This document shows positions 8,449-18,913 of a stretch of DNA of 64,000 nucleotides, piece after piece. Position numbers and translations under genes: made by a program. Numbering within the stretch: position 1 is the first letter of the stretch; each line of letters starts with the position of its first letter. The stretch covers positions 16,042-80,041 of the forward strand of contig NZ_RHOP01000012.1 of the NCBI RefSeq assembly GCF_003946575.1, read 5' to 3'. The notes under the pieces were generated by a model, which saw nothing but the letters and a program-made list of their open reading frames with translations, did no database searches and was not told the DNA's origin. Source of the DNA: Companilactobacillus jidongensis (lineage in GTDB: Bacteria > Bacillota > Bacilli > Lactobacillales > Lactobacillaceae).

Positions 8449-11400
8449 TGGCAAAAGATATGGAGTTAAATACCGGTATTCATATTGATTCTGTTCAAGC
8501 TGAGGGATCCATTCAATCCTTGAGGAATCAGGTCAAAGCTCTAACATCAGAATGGAAAATTAATGAACAGGTTCAGCGTGCTAATGGTGAATATCAATCA
8601 GCCTATCAGGTTAAAACTGAGGGCCTAGGACGTGCGATTGAAGGACAACGCAATCTTATCAACAGACTGCAATCAGAGATGGGTAATCTTGATAGAACAA
8701 CTACTGAAGGCAGTCAGAGATTCTCTCAGTATGGTAATCAGGTAAATACTGCTACTCGTAAATTGAATGACATGATTATGCAACAAGATCGTGCTAAAGG
8801 TACTTTGAATCTTTATACAACTGGTATAAAGGAACAAAAGCAAGCAATGGAGAGCGCTAAGAATATCTCTGAATCCTTAGTTCAACGATACAAAGCTGAA
8901 GGTCAATCTATAAAAGCATCAGCGACTGAAAGAACAGCACTGAAATCACGTATTCAAGAACTAAACTCCTTATATTCTAAGGAATCTGATGAATTGGAAC
9001 GTGTTAATACCAAGAGTGGTGCCGCTTCTAAGGAATATTCTTTACAAGCCAAACGAGTCAATGAATTAGGTACTGAAGTTGCTAAGAGTAAAACACGTTA
9101 TAGAGAACTTGGATCAGAGTTAGGTAGCATGGGTACACATTTTACTGGTATTAGACAAGCTGCAGTTAATTCTAGAACAGCAATTGGCAATATGAATAAT
9201 AGTATCAAGAATAGCATTGGTCATCTTAGAAATATGGCAATGACAGCGGGAATTGCTGGTGTAGCTGTAGGTGCAATGTTTGTAAGTGGTGCTAAAAAGG
9301 CTACTGAATTAGAAAATAGTTATAAGCAAATTACTAACCTTGCAGTAACCGGCGGTGAAAAAATGGCCGAATCTACTCGTAATGTTTCTAAGATGCAAGA
9401 TGATGGTCAAAGGTATGCTATGAAATATGGTAAATCTCAACAAGAGATTGCTGATGGGTACGAGGATCTAATCAAACGTGGTTATGATACTAAGCAAGCA
9501 TTAGGCGCTATGAAGTCTGAATTGCAAGCGTCAGTAGCGTCTGGTGATGACTTTGCAGATGTTGTAAAGGTTTCATCTCAAACGTTGGAATCATTTGGTA
9601 TGCGTACCAATTCCACTAAAGGGATGGTAAAAAATACTAAAGTTGCGGTTAATGATTTAGCATATGCAGCTGATATGACGGCGACAGGATTCAGTGATTT
9701 AGGTGTTGGTATGTCATATGTCGGATCTACGGCTCATCAAGCTGGGTTCTCATTATCAGAAACAGCAAGTGCAATGGGGCTTCTTTCAAATAATGGCCTC
9801 GAAGCGGACAAATCGGGTACTGGACTACGTAAAGCTATAAATAGTTTGATTTCACCAACGAAAGGTGGAACTGAAGCACTTGAAAAGTTGGGTCTAAGTA
9901 CTAAAGATTTCACTGATAATCAGGGAAATATGAAGTCTATGACTGACATTTTTGGATTATTACATGACAAAGTGCAAGGAATGGGAAAAAATGAAAAAAC
10001 TGATATTTTCCACGACTTATTCGGGACGACTGGACAACAAGCTGGTTTAATTCTTGCCGAAAATTCTAAGCAATTGGGTGAATTGAATGCTAAGGTTGCT
10101 GATTCTGCTAAAAACGATTATGTAAGTAAGTTAGCAGAGAAGAATAGTCAGACAGGTAAAGTTGCATTGGATAGGTTAAAACAATCTGCTGATGCAATTA
10201 CAATGACGATTTCAAGTACAGCATTACCAGCAATTACTGAAATTGGCGATCGAATGGCCAAGGCAGCCAGTTCAAAGGATTTTGAGAATTCCATTAAAGG
10301 GATTGGAACTTGGGTTGGTCATTTAGCAGATAAAACTGCTGACTTTTTTAAGTATCTTGGACAGCATGGCAATGATCTTCAGGGTATTACTAAATCAGTT
10401 GGAACTATCGCTAAAGATATTACAATCGGTGCATGGAACACTTTTTCTGGCACCTTAAAAGTAATTGGCAGCATGTTTGGACTTATTCATGACAATGGTA
10501 AAAAGGCTGAAGATCCACTAAAACTGATGAATGAATTTGTTTCAGGAATAGCTAAGCATGAAACAGCTATAAAGGTTGTTGGTGGATTAATTGCCGGTAT
10601 GTGGGCCACTGATAAAATTGGAAGATTTGCAGTTAAGGTCAATGATATTACTGATGCATTCGGTGGATTGAAAAAGAAAATAACTAATTCAGGCATTGAA
10701 CAAGCTGCTGCAGAAGTTGGAGAAAAATCAGGTACTTCAATGACGGATGGGATTAATTCTAAATTGGACGGAAGTTCAATTGGTAATAATCTAACATCAT
10801 TGGGGAATACTTGGGGTGGTAAGTTATCCATAGCTATGGGTGCAGCAATTGCAGGTAAGGATATTTTCGATGCATTGACTACCAAAAGCAAAGGTAAGAA
10901 AGTTGAAAGTATTGGTGGTTCAATCGGTACTACCATGGGATTTGGAATAGGCGCAGTTATTGGTGGACCTGCAGGTGCTAGTTTGGGAGCAACAATAGGT
11001 GATCAGTTGGGAAAGAGTGCCGCTCCTGCATTTCAAAAGTGGTTGTACCATCCAGATGCCACAGCTAAAAAGGGTACTAACGAATATTATGAGCAGATGG
11101 TTAAGTCACGCAAGAAACTTGCTGATCAATATAAGAGTGATATGGCTATGCCAGGTGCTTCTGCGTCAGAACGTTCTGTATATACTAAGAAGTATGAACA
11201 AGCTAAAAAGGATGTTGAGAAATACGAAAAGTTAGCTAAACGTGTAAAAAAGACTGATTCTGAAGTGGATAAGCCTACTAAGAAAACAACAACCGCTCAA
11301 GCAATTACCAAAGTGGCGACAACTAAGGTATCCAAGAAAGATATTCAAAATGTTAAGGATATGATTCCAGTTATCAAGAACTATGAGGATGCCTTATCTG

Positions 11401-13769
11401 GATTGAAGAAATTTCTTAAAAAGAATAGTCCCGCTGACGAACTATCCAAAATTGATAAAAGCTTAAATGGTTCATCAAAGAATTGGAGTAAATTATCAAA
11501 ACCTATTAGTGATATTGGCAAATCATTCAAAACACTGGCTTCGTTCAGCAAGTCGATGAATAAAAATGATGCGTTTGCTCAATTTAATAAGGACTTACCG
11601 GAACTAGAAAAAACTTTAAAGAAATCACAATTGACTAAGTACCTTGATAGTATGGATAAGGATCTCAAGAAGAATAAGATAACTAGTACTTTGGACAAGT
11701 TAACTAAGAGTCTTGAGAAGGATACAAAGAGTTGGAGTAAATTATCAAAACCGGTTAATCAACTTAGCAACTTATTTAAAACACTTACTTCGTTTGGTAA
11801 GTCTATGGAGAAGAAAGATCCATTTGCACAATTCAACAAAGATTTACCAAAGTTGGAAACTACTTTGAAGAATACCAAGGTAACTAAATATCTTGATGAT
11901 ATGGCTAAAGATTTAAAGAAGAATAATTTATCATCAGCCTTTGATAAGTTGACCAAGAGCATTCAAAAGGATACTAAAGATTGGACTAAGTTTGCTAAGC
12001 CAATAAAGGATATTCAAAAAGCATTCCAGAATTTGAATAAATTCATGAAGCTATATGGCAAATCTGATCCGTTTGCTAATTTAGATAAGGATTTTCAGAA
12101 TCTTACTAAAACACTCAATAAGCAGAATATTGGTAAATTGCTCAGTTCTCAGATAACAGAAGCCAATAAGGCAACATCGAAAGTTACATTTGATAAAGAT
12201 TTTAAGAATGATACTGATGGAATTATTGATGCACTCAAGGACTTCAAATCATCGTTCAATAAGAACTGGAAAGATACTTGGAAGAATACGTCTGAAGGTA
12301 TGAAAGTTGGGCTCTCAACCGCTGCTAGTACATATAGCAGTAAGATGAGTTCTATTTCTAAAAGAGAGACTAGTTTTACAAGTGATTTTCTAAAAAAATG
12401 GAAGAGTTGGTTATCTTCAGTCAAAGGCGATTTCAAAACATCATTTAGTTCACTACCTGGACTTGCAAGTAAATCAATGAGTAAGGTCATTTCCGAAATT
12501 AACAAAGGCATTGGTGGAGTTAATTCTGTTATCAGTGCGTTTGGTGGTAAATCATTAAATCTTGCTAAATATGCTGTTGGTACAGCAGGTACTCCTGGAG
12601 GATTAGCAGTAGTTGGTGAACAAGGTTATGAACTAGCTTATGACAAGAATAGTGGAATTTATCCAGTAGGTATTAAAGGCGAGGAAATTAGATATTTATC
12701 TCCTGAAACATCGATTCTACCTCATCATTTATCTGAGCAATTTATGGGAATGGTAGCCAATCTACCTCATCATGCGACTGGTAAAGGCGATACTCAAAAG
12801 ACATCTGCTGATATGACTGATTACGTATTTGAACACTTAGATGAATTAAAAAAAGACCCAGTACCATTTTTGAAGAAGCCATTCTTTGAGAAGGCCAGTT
12901 TCAGTAGTAATGAGTTTGTTAATCGTTTTGGTACATCACTAGCAAATGGGTTTTTAAAAGCAATTGCTGGACCAGTTAAAAAAGAATTAGAGAATATGGA
13001 TTTCAGTGGTGCTGGTGGTGCTAGACCGGCTAAAGCATATGGCCCAATGATTCGTGCAGCCGCCGCGTTTATGCATCAAACTATAACTGATTTCAATGTG
13101 GATATGATTGAAAGAATCATTGCTAATGAAAGTGGCGGTGATCCTAATATCACTAACAATTGGGATGGTAATGCTAAGGCAGGGCATCCATCAACTGGTA
13201 TTCTTCAGTATATTTTGCCAACATTTCTTAACTACGCTATGCCTGGACACACCAATATACATAACCCGTTGGATCAACTGATTGCATTATTTAATGATGC
13301 AACTTGGAGAACTGACATGGGTATGGGATATAACGGTAAATATGGTGAATGGCGTGGTTCAGCTAGTGGACCATCTGGACCAAGGTTCATGGCTGCAGGT
13401 GGTTTTTTGACAAAACCAACTAATATTATTGGTGGTGAAGCCGGCCCTGAAGTAATGATTCCCCTGAATAATAAAATGAGAGCTATACAGATACTTCAGC
13501 AAGCCAAGGATACTATTGGTGGTAACGATGAATCATCTAATACAAACTTTAATGTTGATACTGCAAGCATTGAGGAAAATCAAAAGCAACAATTATTGAT
13601 GACGCAGGTTCAAAATAAATTACTTGGTAAATTATATGAAGCATTATCAAGTAATAGTGGTAGTGATACTAGTTCTCTAAATGATGTTGCAAACATTTTT
13701 GACAAGATAGGATTACAAAATCGTAGAATGACTAAATTCCAAGTTAAAGGAGGTACATCACTTGCCTAA
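8448..13769 (+). CDS. Tape measure protein with lytic transglycosylase-like domain
   Basis: 1773 aa; sets tail length and helps DNA pass the cell wall. Order of parts: a coiled-coil N-terminus (1-260); a TP901-type tape-measure core with the 'AYAADMTATGFSDLGVGMSYVG' and 'LSETASAMGLLSNNG' motifs (about 400-460); a hydrophobic Gly/Ala patch (about 800-860) likely to enter the membrane; three 83-residue Lys-rich repeats (about 1001-1240); and a C-terminal SLT-like domain with ANESGGDP (Glu about 1560) and 'STGILQYILPTF'. The start follows AAAGGAGGTAAATA and overlaps the gpT stop by one base. Roughly 1773 residues predicts a long tail. Confidence 0.92.
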   Translation: MAKDMELNTGIHIDSVQAEGSIQSLRNQVKALTSEWKINEQVQRANGEYQSAYQVKTEGLGRAIEGQRNLINRLQSEMGNLDRTTTEGSQRFSQYGNQVNTATRKLNDMIMQQDRAKGTLNLYTTGIKEQKQAMESAKNISESLVQRYKAEGQSIKASATERTALKSRIQELNSLYSKESDELERVNTKSGAASKEYSLQAKRVNELGTEVAKSKTRYRELGSELGSMGTHFTGIRQAAVNSRTAIGNMNNSIKNSIGHLRNMAMTAGIAGVAVGAMFVSGAKKATELENSYKQITNLAVTGGEKMAESTRNVSKMQDDGQRYAMKYGKSQQEIADGYEDLIKRGYDTKQALGAMKSELQASVASGDDFADVVKVSSQTLESFGMRTNSTKGMVKNTKVAVNDLAYAADMTATGFSDLGVGMSYVGSTAHQAGFSLSETASAMGLLSNNGLEADKSGTGLRKAINSLISPTKGGTEALEKLGLSTKDFTDNQGNMKSMTDIFGLLHDKVQGMGKNEKTDIFHDLFGTTGQQAGLILAENSKQLGELNAKVADSAKNDYVSKLAEKNSQTGKVALDRLKQSADAITMTISSTALPAITEIGDRMAKAASSKDFENSIKGIGTWVGHLADKTADFFKYLGQHGNDLQGITKSVGTIAKDITIGAWNTFSGTLKVIGSMFGLIHDNGKKAEDPLKLMNEFVSGIAKHETAIKVVGGLIAGMWATDKIGRFAVKVNDITDAFGGLKKKITNSGIEQAAAEVGEKSGTSMTDGINSKLDGSSIGNNLTSLGNTWGGKLSIAMGAAIAGKDIFDALTTKSKGKKVESIGGSIGTTMGFGIGAVIGGPAGASLGATIGDQLGKSAAPAFQKWLYHPDATAKKGTNEYYEQMVKSRKKLADQYKSDMAMPGASASERSVYTKKYEQAKKDVEKYEKLAKRVKKTDSEVDKPTKKTTTAQAITKVATTKVSKKDIQNVKDMIPVIKNYEDALSGLKKFLKKNSPADELSKIDKSLNGSSKNWSKLSKPISDIGKSFKTLASFSKSMNKNDAFAQFNKDLPELEKTLKKSQLTKYLDSMDKDLKKNKITSTLDKLTKSLEKDTKSWSKLSKPVNQLSNLFKTLTSFGKSMEKKDPFAQFNKDLPKLETTLKNTKVTKYLDDMAKDLKKNNLSSAFDKLTKSIQKDTKDWTKFAKPIKDIQKAFQNLNKFMKLYGKSDPFANLDKDFQNLTKTLNKQNIGKLLSSQITEANKATSKVTFDKDFKNDTDGIIDALKDFKSSFNKNWKDTWKNTSEGMKVGLSTAASTYSSKMSSISKRETSFTSDFLKKWKSWLSSVKGDFKTSFSSLPGLASKSMSKVISEINKGIGGVNSVISAFGGKSLNLAKYAVGTAGTPGGLAVVGEQGYELAYDKNSGIYPVGIKGEEIRYLSPETSILPHHLSEQFMGMVANLPHHATGKGDTQKTSADMTDYVFEHLDELKKDPVPFLKKPFFEKASFSSNEFVNRFGTSLANGFLKAIAGPVKKELENMDFSGAGGARPAKAYGPMIRAAAAFMHQTITDFNVDMIERIIANESGGDPNITNNWDGNAKAGHPSTGILQYILPTFLNYAMPGHTNIHNPLDQLIALFNDATWRTDMGMGYNGKYGEWRGSASGPSGPRFMAAGGFLTKPTNIIGGEAGPEVMIPLNNKMRAIQILQQAKDTIGGNDESSNTNFNVDTASIEENQKQQLLMTQVQNKLLGKLYEALSSNSGSDTSSLNDVANIFDKIGLQNRRMTKFQVKGGTSLA
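11448..12170 (+). repeat. Three tandem 83-residue repeats inside tape measure gene
   Basis: Units start at 11448, 11697 and 11946. Each reads roughly 'LTKSL..DTKSWSKLSKP....FKTL.SFGKSM.K.DPFAQFNKDLP.LE.TLK...' and then 'KYLD.M.KDLKK'. The first two are nearly the same length (249 bases each); the third is more diverged and loses register at its end. Such repeats can change tail length by unequal recombination. Confidence 0.8.
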
Positions 13770-14616
13770 AAGATTGAATGGTAGATACCGTCAAGATTCA
13801 TTGCTATTAAAAAATGATGGTGAAGATGAATTTGAAATAAGTAATTATCAAGGACTACATTTTGCTAGATTAACAGTGAGCTCACCTCAACCTCAAACTA
13901 ATTTCAAAACAAATACAGGCATTGATGGTCAGATTCAACAAGGACCAATTATCTATGCTTCTCGAACGGCAAAAGCTGATTTTTGGATAGAAGTTTCTGA
14001 TGGTACAGATTTAGAGAGTAGATTTCATGAGTTTTATAATAAGTTCTTTAATAGAGACTTGGTAAGAGTACGTCAAAGCTATGACATTGGTCGTTGTTTT
14101 TACGGAATACCTAAGCCTTTTTCTTATACTGATATTGGATTTTACGATAAATCCTTTTCAGTGGAGTTTGAAATACCAAGTGCTTATATGTACTCGGTCG
14201 TTAGATCAACAGATTTTCCAATAGACATTAATAAAGAAGATTTGATCACTGATAATCTAAATTTATCCAGTACTAATATTAGTTACACTCATTACGCAGG
14301 TAGTTTCAAAATCTATAATCCTTCTGATTTTGATATACAACCGTATGAGCAGAACCACGAGTTAGATATTCTATTTAAAGGATCAGGAACTCCAATTTTA
14401 ACCAATAATGATACCAGTGATACATTTCAAATGAATCAAAGTATCTCATCAAATGATTCATTAATTCTTAAAGGGGTTCATCCATTTCTTAATGGTGCAG
14501 CGTGTGAAATCAATACAAATCATGGTCATATTAATTTGCAAAAGGGATGGAATAGTTTTAACTTAAGTGGTTTTAATGGCACTGTGACTTTTGACTTTCC
14601 ATTTATCTACTTATGA
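13762..14616 (+). CDS. Distal tail protein (Dit)
   Basis: 284 aa; the ring at the tail tip that anchors the baseplate (Siphovirus_tail family). The N-terminal half has the family's 'NYQGLHFARLTVSSPQPQTN' and 'GPIIYASRTAKADFWIE' strands; the C-terminal half is a beta-sandwich ending in 'GTVTFDFPFIYL'. The start is a TTG at 13762 with AAAGGAGGTACATCAC upstream; no ATG is suitable. It overlaps the tape measure gene by 8 bases and the Tal gene by 4. Confidence 0.87.
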   Translation: MPKRLNGRYRQDSLLLKNDGEDEFEISNYQGLHFARLTVSSPQPQTNFKTNTGIDGQIQQGPIIYASRTAKADFWIEVSDGTDLESRFHEFYNKFFNRDLVRVRQSYDIGRCFYGIPKPFSYTDIGFYDKSFSVEFEIPSAYMYSVVRSTDFPIDINKEDLITDNLNLSSTNISYTHYAGSFKIYNPSDFDIQPYEQNHELDILFKGSGTPILTNNDTSDTFQMNQSISSNDSLILKGVHPFLNGAACEINTNHGHINLQKGWNSFNLSGFNGTVTFDFPFIYL

Positions 14617-16874
14617 TTAAGTTTGATAGTTACCGAGTCCAAGATAAAGATGGTGTTTATGATGAAACTTTGACTTGTATTGATCGTGACTCTTTAAGTA
14701 ATTCCATTGAAATGAATAAATCAGATCAGATTGACTTTACTGCTGTGAATGATGAAAGTATTGGTTATCAGCTGTTACAAAATGAAAATTATATTATTTT
14801 TGATGGTCAAAAATATCGTATTAAACAGGCGGAAAAGGATGATGAAGCCTATGATTTGAAACGTACAGTGTCAGCTACTCATATTTGGTTCGATTGCCAG
14901 TATGTTTATAATTATGACAAGATTAATGGAACCAAGAAGCTTTCGGCAAGTGACTTAATGAGTTTCATTTTTGATCAGAATGAACTTGGAAATCACGGAT
15001 TTACTTGGAAAGTTCAGGGAAGTACAGAAACTGCAACTTTTACTGATTATGGTGAAAAATCTGGATTGGAATGTATCAATGATTGTATTGAAAAGTTCAA
15101 TTTAGTAGTTATTGCTAATAATAAGAATATTACGTTAATTCCATTGGGTAAGTGGCAGCATAAGACTGATAAGTCATTTAGATATATACATGACACGCCT
15201 ACATTTACGGCTAATATTGATACAACTGAAATTCAGAATATTGCACGGGTATATGGTAAGACTAATGCACCTGTGACATCACCAATCGGAACAGCTGTTG
15301 GGACAATCAGCTTTATGAATGGAGCGCCTGTTGTAGATGATCCTAATAAACCGACGAATACTGTTCAGACTTTACCTAATGGAACTAAGTGGGTAATGGA
15401 TAGCAAAGTGGTTGCAAATGGTGAAACTTGGTACCGGGTTTCTACTAATGGTTGGGTAAATGAAAAATACATTGTGTTTGATAAGAATGGAGATATTCAA
15501 CCGGAGAATCATATTATTATAGAAGTTACTGGACAAGGAACGATAAAAACTTCTACTGATTCCGATAAAGAAAATACAAGTAGTGGCAATTCCTTGCCTA
15601 TTGGTAATGCTGTTGGAACCGTAAGTTTTGTTGGTGGAGCACCAGCTTTGAGTGATCCACAGAAGCAAGACTCAATAGTTAATCATTTAGATAATGGAAC
15701 TACTTGGGCCATTAATAATAAGAGGGTTATTAATGATACAACTTATTACGAGGTTGCCACCAACCAGTGGGTTGATGCTAAATATATTAGTTTTGATAAG
15801 GATGGTAATGTTAAACCTGAAGATCACACAATAAATCCAGTAACAGGTCAGGGAACGGTAAAAGCTGAAGAAACAGATAGTAATTCTACTAAGGATTCTG
15901 ATGACAAGACTGACGAATCTAGTGACGATGACTCTGATACTACAAAATCTGATTCTAGTGATTCCAAAGAGTCAAATATTGTTTATGTTTACGATTCGCC
16001 TTTCACACCTCAAAATAAAACTGGGAGAACATTATCTCCTAGTTCACAGTGGAGAGTTAGTGCTTCTGTTAGTGATGGTGCTCAAGGAAAATCTTGGTAC
16101 AAAGTTGGAACTAATGAATGGGTACCACAAGATCAATTAGACTTTAGCGGTAAGACAGATGTATCACCAGGGGATGTAACACCCACTGAATCAATTATTT
16201 ATGATTCACCCTGGACTCCTCAACATGAAGTTGGTAGGAAATTATCTGATGGTACTCAATGGAAAATCAATGGTGAGATTACCGATGGTGCTAATGGTAA
16301 AACTTGGTATCGAGTGGCAACTAACGAATGGGTCTGTGCTGATAACTTTGTATTTACTGGTGATACTGATGTCGAACCAACCGAGGTAAATAAGGGTGAT
16401 GACGATGCAGCACCTGATGATCATTCAACAGATTACTTTCAGCCATTTATAATTAGAGATGAAAAGTCTATTAGTGAATGGGGTGAACGTCCTGGACCTG
16501 CAATAACCAATAATGATATTGAAGATCCGATAGAAATGAGAAAATATGCGTTGTCTCAAATGAAAACTGAACCAACTGTGGATATTACACTCACTTATTC
16601 AGGTGATAACGAATTAAATATCGGTGATATGATTTATTGTGATATTCAACCAGAGAATTTCACTACTTGGGTAACAGTTGTAAGTTCTAAATATAATCCT
16701 TTAAGTTATTCAAATAGCTATGAGATTAACCTAAATTCAACTCCTCAGACACTTTCTGACTATGAGTTGTCTATTCAAACATCATTAGCAAATGCAAGAT
16801 ATAACGCAGCCATATCTCTATCCAACGGCTCAATTACCAATCCATGGCTAACAACAAAGGTAGGCGAAGTATAA
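14613..16874 (+). CDS. Tail-associated protein (Tal) with four SLAP-like modules
   Basis: 753 aa; tail-tip protein of the Prophage_tail/endopeptidase-tail family. The N-terminal part (1-225) carries gp27-like motifs such as 'YKIRIKQAEKDDEAYDL' type strands; the family fold resumes at about 605 ('FIIRDEKSISEWGERPGPA' onward). In between, about 380 residues hold four modules ending 'WYRVSTNGWVNEKYIVFD', 'YYEVATNQWVDAKYISFD', 'WYKVGTNEWVPQDQLDF' and 'WYRVATNEWVCADNFVF', joined by acidic Ser/Asp linkers. These look like lactobacillar SLAP-type wall-binding domains, so the protein probably grips the host envelope. The start overlaps Dit by ATGA. Confidence 0.85.
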   Translation: MIKFDSYRVQDKDGVYDETLTCIDRDSLSNSIEMNKSDQIDFTAVNDESIGYQLLQNENYIIFDGQKYRIKQAEKDDEAYDLKRTVSATHIWFDCQYVYNYDKINGTKKLSASDLMSFIFDQNELGNHGFTWKVQGSTETATFTDYGEKSGLECINDCIEKFNLVVIANNKNITLIPLGKWQHKTDKSFRYIHDTPTFTANIDTTEIQNIARVYGKTNAPVTSPIGTAVGTISFMNGAPVVDDPNKPTNTVQTLPNGTKWVMDSKVVANGETWYRVSTNGWVNEKYIVFDKNGDIQPENHIIIEVTGQGTIKTSTDSDKENTSSGNSLPIGNAVGTVSFVGGAPALSDPQKQDSIVNHLDNGTTWAINNKRVINDTTYYEVATNQWVDAKYISFDKDGNVKPEDHTINPVTGQGTVKAEETDSNSTKDSDDKTDESSDDDSDTTKSDSSDSKESNIVYVYDSPFTPQNKTGRTLSPSSQWRVSASVSDGAQGKSWYKVGTNEWVPQDQLDFSGKTDVSPGDVTPTESIIYDSPWTPQHEVGRKLSDGTQWKINGEITDGANGKTWYRVATNEWVCADNFVFTGDTDVEPTEVNKGDDDAAPDDHSTDYFQPFIIRDEKSISEWGERPGPAITNNDIEDPIEMRKYALSQMKTEPTVDITLTYSGDNELNIGDMIYCDIQPENFTTWVTVVSSKYNPLSYSNSYEINLNSTPQTLSDYELSIQTSLANARYNAAISLSNGSITNPWLTTKVGEV

Positions 16875-17209
16875 TGATTGATATCAAGAGAATGGCTGAT
16901 CCAAATGATGGAAAATATTTTTATCCACAGACTCATTATTTAGCGGTGCAAGGATTAACAGGATATGTAAACAGTCTGATGGAAAACAAAACAGAATATG
17001 CAAGATATGTTAAAGATTTGAAGTCGATCAATACTCCAGGTCTTTTTTATTTTGATTCTACTACAGCAAATAAGCCTGCAAATATTCCTAAGGGAATTCT
17101 ACAGGCGATTTTTATTGATGAAGATAACGGAATAATCGAGGTACTGACAACCAATTATTACTTCAATGTAGTAAATGGCGTGGTATCAGATATTCAAGAA
17201 AGGATGTGA
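16874..17209 (+). CDS. Small baseplate-region protein, unknown
   Basis: 111 aa. The ATG at 16874 shares one base with the Tal stop; an earlier in-frame ATG lies inside Tal and is not favoured. The sequence (MIDIKRMADPNDGKYFYPQT...) looks like the N-terminal peptides of lactobacillar phage baseplate/fibre proteins that attach to Tal. I do not recognise a named family. It lies in a tightly packed series of tail genes, so a structural role is likely. Confidence 0.65.
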   Translation: MIDIKRMADPNDGKYFYPQTHYLAVQGLTGYVNSLMENKTEYARYVKDLKSINTPGLFYFDSTTANKPANIPKGILQAIFIDEDNGIIEVLTTNYYFNVVNGVVSDIQERM

Positions 17210-17213
17210 TCAA

Positions 17214-17873
17214 TTGAATTTATCTAAAGAAGTAATTGCATCAGAATTCCCCAATTTAAACGTGAATTCTAAGGACGGCAAGAAAGTTGTTCTTACTTTC
17301 AAGAATGGGAAGGACGTTGTGATTGCTAAGGAAAATGATGACGGTGGATATGATTCTGAATTATACGAGTTCAGCAATGTTGACGACAAAGTAGTTTGGC
17401 CAGATACGCCTGAGTTGCCTAATAACTTGGCAAAGCTGGATTTGGATTCTTGGAATGGCGTTGTTGATTCCAATGCTCGAGACGATTTGAATAACAATCG
17501 CAAGCAGATTCAAACTACTGTTAATTCAATGGTTGGATATGTTATTGAGCAGCGTGATTTCTTTACGAAATTCAAGACGTCATTGAGTGATTTCAAATCA
17601 TTTATTTTGAAGCTGATCAATGTCAGCGTATCGGAATTTATGCATGAGAATGTTGAGACTAAATATTATTCGAAGACTGAAGTGGATGACAAATTAGATT
17701 TTATTCAACGTGAAGTGGATAACATCAATCGTGCCATTGACTACAAACCAGCACCCAATGGTGTATTTCCACCTGGATTCACTGGAGAAAAGGATGTCGA
17801 TGTCAACGATAATATCAGCGATTCAAATGTTAGTAACAAAGTTGAATCACTTAATACTGAGGAAGGAGATTAA
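17214..17873 (+). CDS. Baseplate/tail protein with coiled coil and shared C-terminal tag
   Basis: About 219 aa, starting at TTG 17214 after AAAGGATGTGATCAA. A small N-terminal beta domain is followed by a helical region (about 90-185) likely to form a coiled coil, including 'NVETKYYSKTEVDDKLDF' as in phage fibre trimers. The last residues, VNDNISDSNVSNKVESL, recur in modified form at the ends of the next two proteins. No family recognised. Confidence 0.68.
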   Translation: MNLSKEVIASEFPNLNVNSKDGKKVVLTFKNGKDVVIAKENDDGGYDSELYEFSNVDDKVVWPDTPELPNNLAKLDLDSWNGVVDSNARDDLNNNRKQIQTTVNSMVGYVIEQRDFFTKFKTSLSDFKSFILKLINVSVSEFMHENVETKYYSKTEVDDKLDFIQREVDNINRAIDYKPAPNGVFPPGFTGEKDVDVNDNISDSNVSNKVESLNTEEGD

Positions 17874-17875
17874 AC

Positions 17876-18913
17876 ATGGCAGATATTACAACTGAACCAA
17901 CTAATAACACTAGCCAAGATGATCTGATGCCACCAACTCATGTACCTGTTGGATCGGATTATGAACAATTAAAAATAGATTTGCCACTAGAGCAGCCTTT
18001 GATTTTCTATCTTGATGGATCGAAGGCTTTTTATTTGCCGCATGAAATGACTGATGACGAGAGTACTCATACCTTGCCACAATCAGTTGTAGATACTTTG
18101 ACGAATAAGCGTATTTTCCAAGAGATATCAATTCGTCAAGGTCAATCGGGGATGTTCCATTCGCCAATTTTGATTTTAACGAAGGATGGTCCTTTGGACA
18201 TGTCTAACTATCTGGTTAGATTCGAGGGACGCGATGCTAGTGAAGCACCCATCTATTCTGATGAAGGATTTAATCGTATTCAAGCCAATCTAGGTAGAAT
18301 TGATTGGTCACCTGAAGCAGTAATTGCTCAATCTGCAGGATATTACAAGAATGCTCATTTGGTTATTGAATCAACTGATCGAACCAAGATATTTACTACC
18401 TTGGACTTTTCAATCAATATCATTGCAAATGATGTTGCATTGCCACGTATTCTTGCATTCTACTCATCTGAATATCAACGCTTGCTATATCACATTAAGG
18501 AAATGCAAACATCTGCTGATCATCAACTTAGTTACTTACTAAATATGTATGCTGCAGTCATTGTCGATTCACTTAACAATGTTCAAAAACAAATGGATGC
18601 TGTCAAAGCTGATTTGGATAAGAGTCTTAAAGATGGCAATGACAAGATTGATAATTATGTCGTTGATCAGAATAAGAAGCTCGACGCGACGAATGCGGAG
18701 ATTACAACAGCACAAGGTAAGATGAATGACCTGGAGACGCAAATGCATGGTGACAACTTAGTTACGCTGGATGGACTATATTCGAACGTTCAAATTGGTA
18801 TCAATACTGGGGAAATCGATCCGCATGTTAATGACGTTATTTTGGATTCTGATGTTTCATCTAAAGTTGATGATTTAACTAATACTTTGACAGAAGGGAC
18901 AGATGCTGAATGA
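17876..18913 (+). CDS. Baseplate upper protein, BppU-like
   Basis: 345 aa. The N-terminal domain (about 30-195) resembles BppU/DUF2479: 'ISIRQGQSGMFHSPILILTK', 'VRFEGRDASEAPIYS' and 'GRIDWSPEAVIAQSAGYYK'. It would bind Dit and hold receptor-binding trimers. A long helix/coiled coil follows (about 205-300). The C-terminal segment carries the shared tag VNDVILDSDVSSKVDDL. Strong ribosome site GGAAGGAGATTAAAC. Confidence 0.83.
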   Translation: MADITTEPTNNTSQDDLMPPTHVPVGSDYEQLKIDLPLEQPLIFYLDGSKAFYLPHEMTDDESTHTLPQSVVDTLTNKRIFQEISIRQGQSGMFHSPILILTKDGPLDMSNYLVRFEGRDASEAPIYSDEGFNRIQANLGRIDWSPEAVIAQSAGYYKNAHLVIESTDRTKIFTTLDFSINIIANDVALPRILAFYSSEYQRLLYHIKEMQTSADHQLSYLLNMYAAVIVDSLNNVQKQMDAVKADLDKSLKDGNDKIDNYVVDQNKKLDATNAEITTAQGKMNDLETQMHGDNLVTLDGLYSNVQIGINTGEIDPHVNDVILDSDVSSKVDDLTNTLTEGTDAE

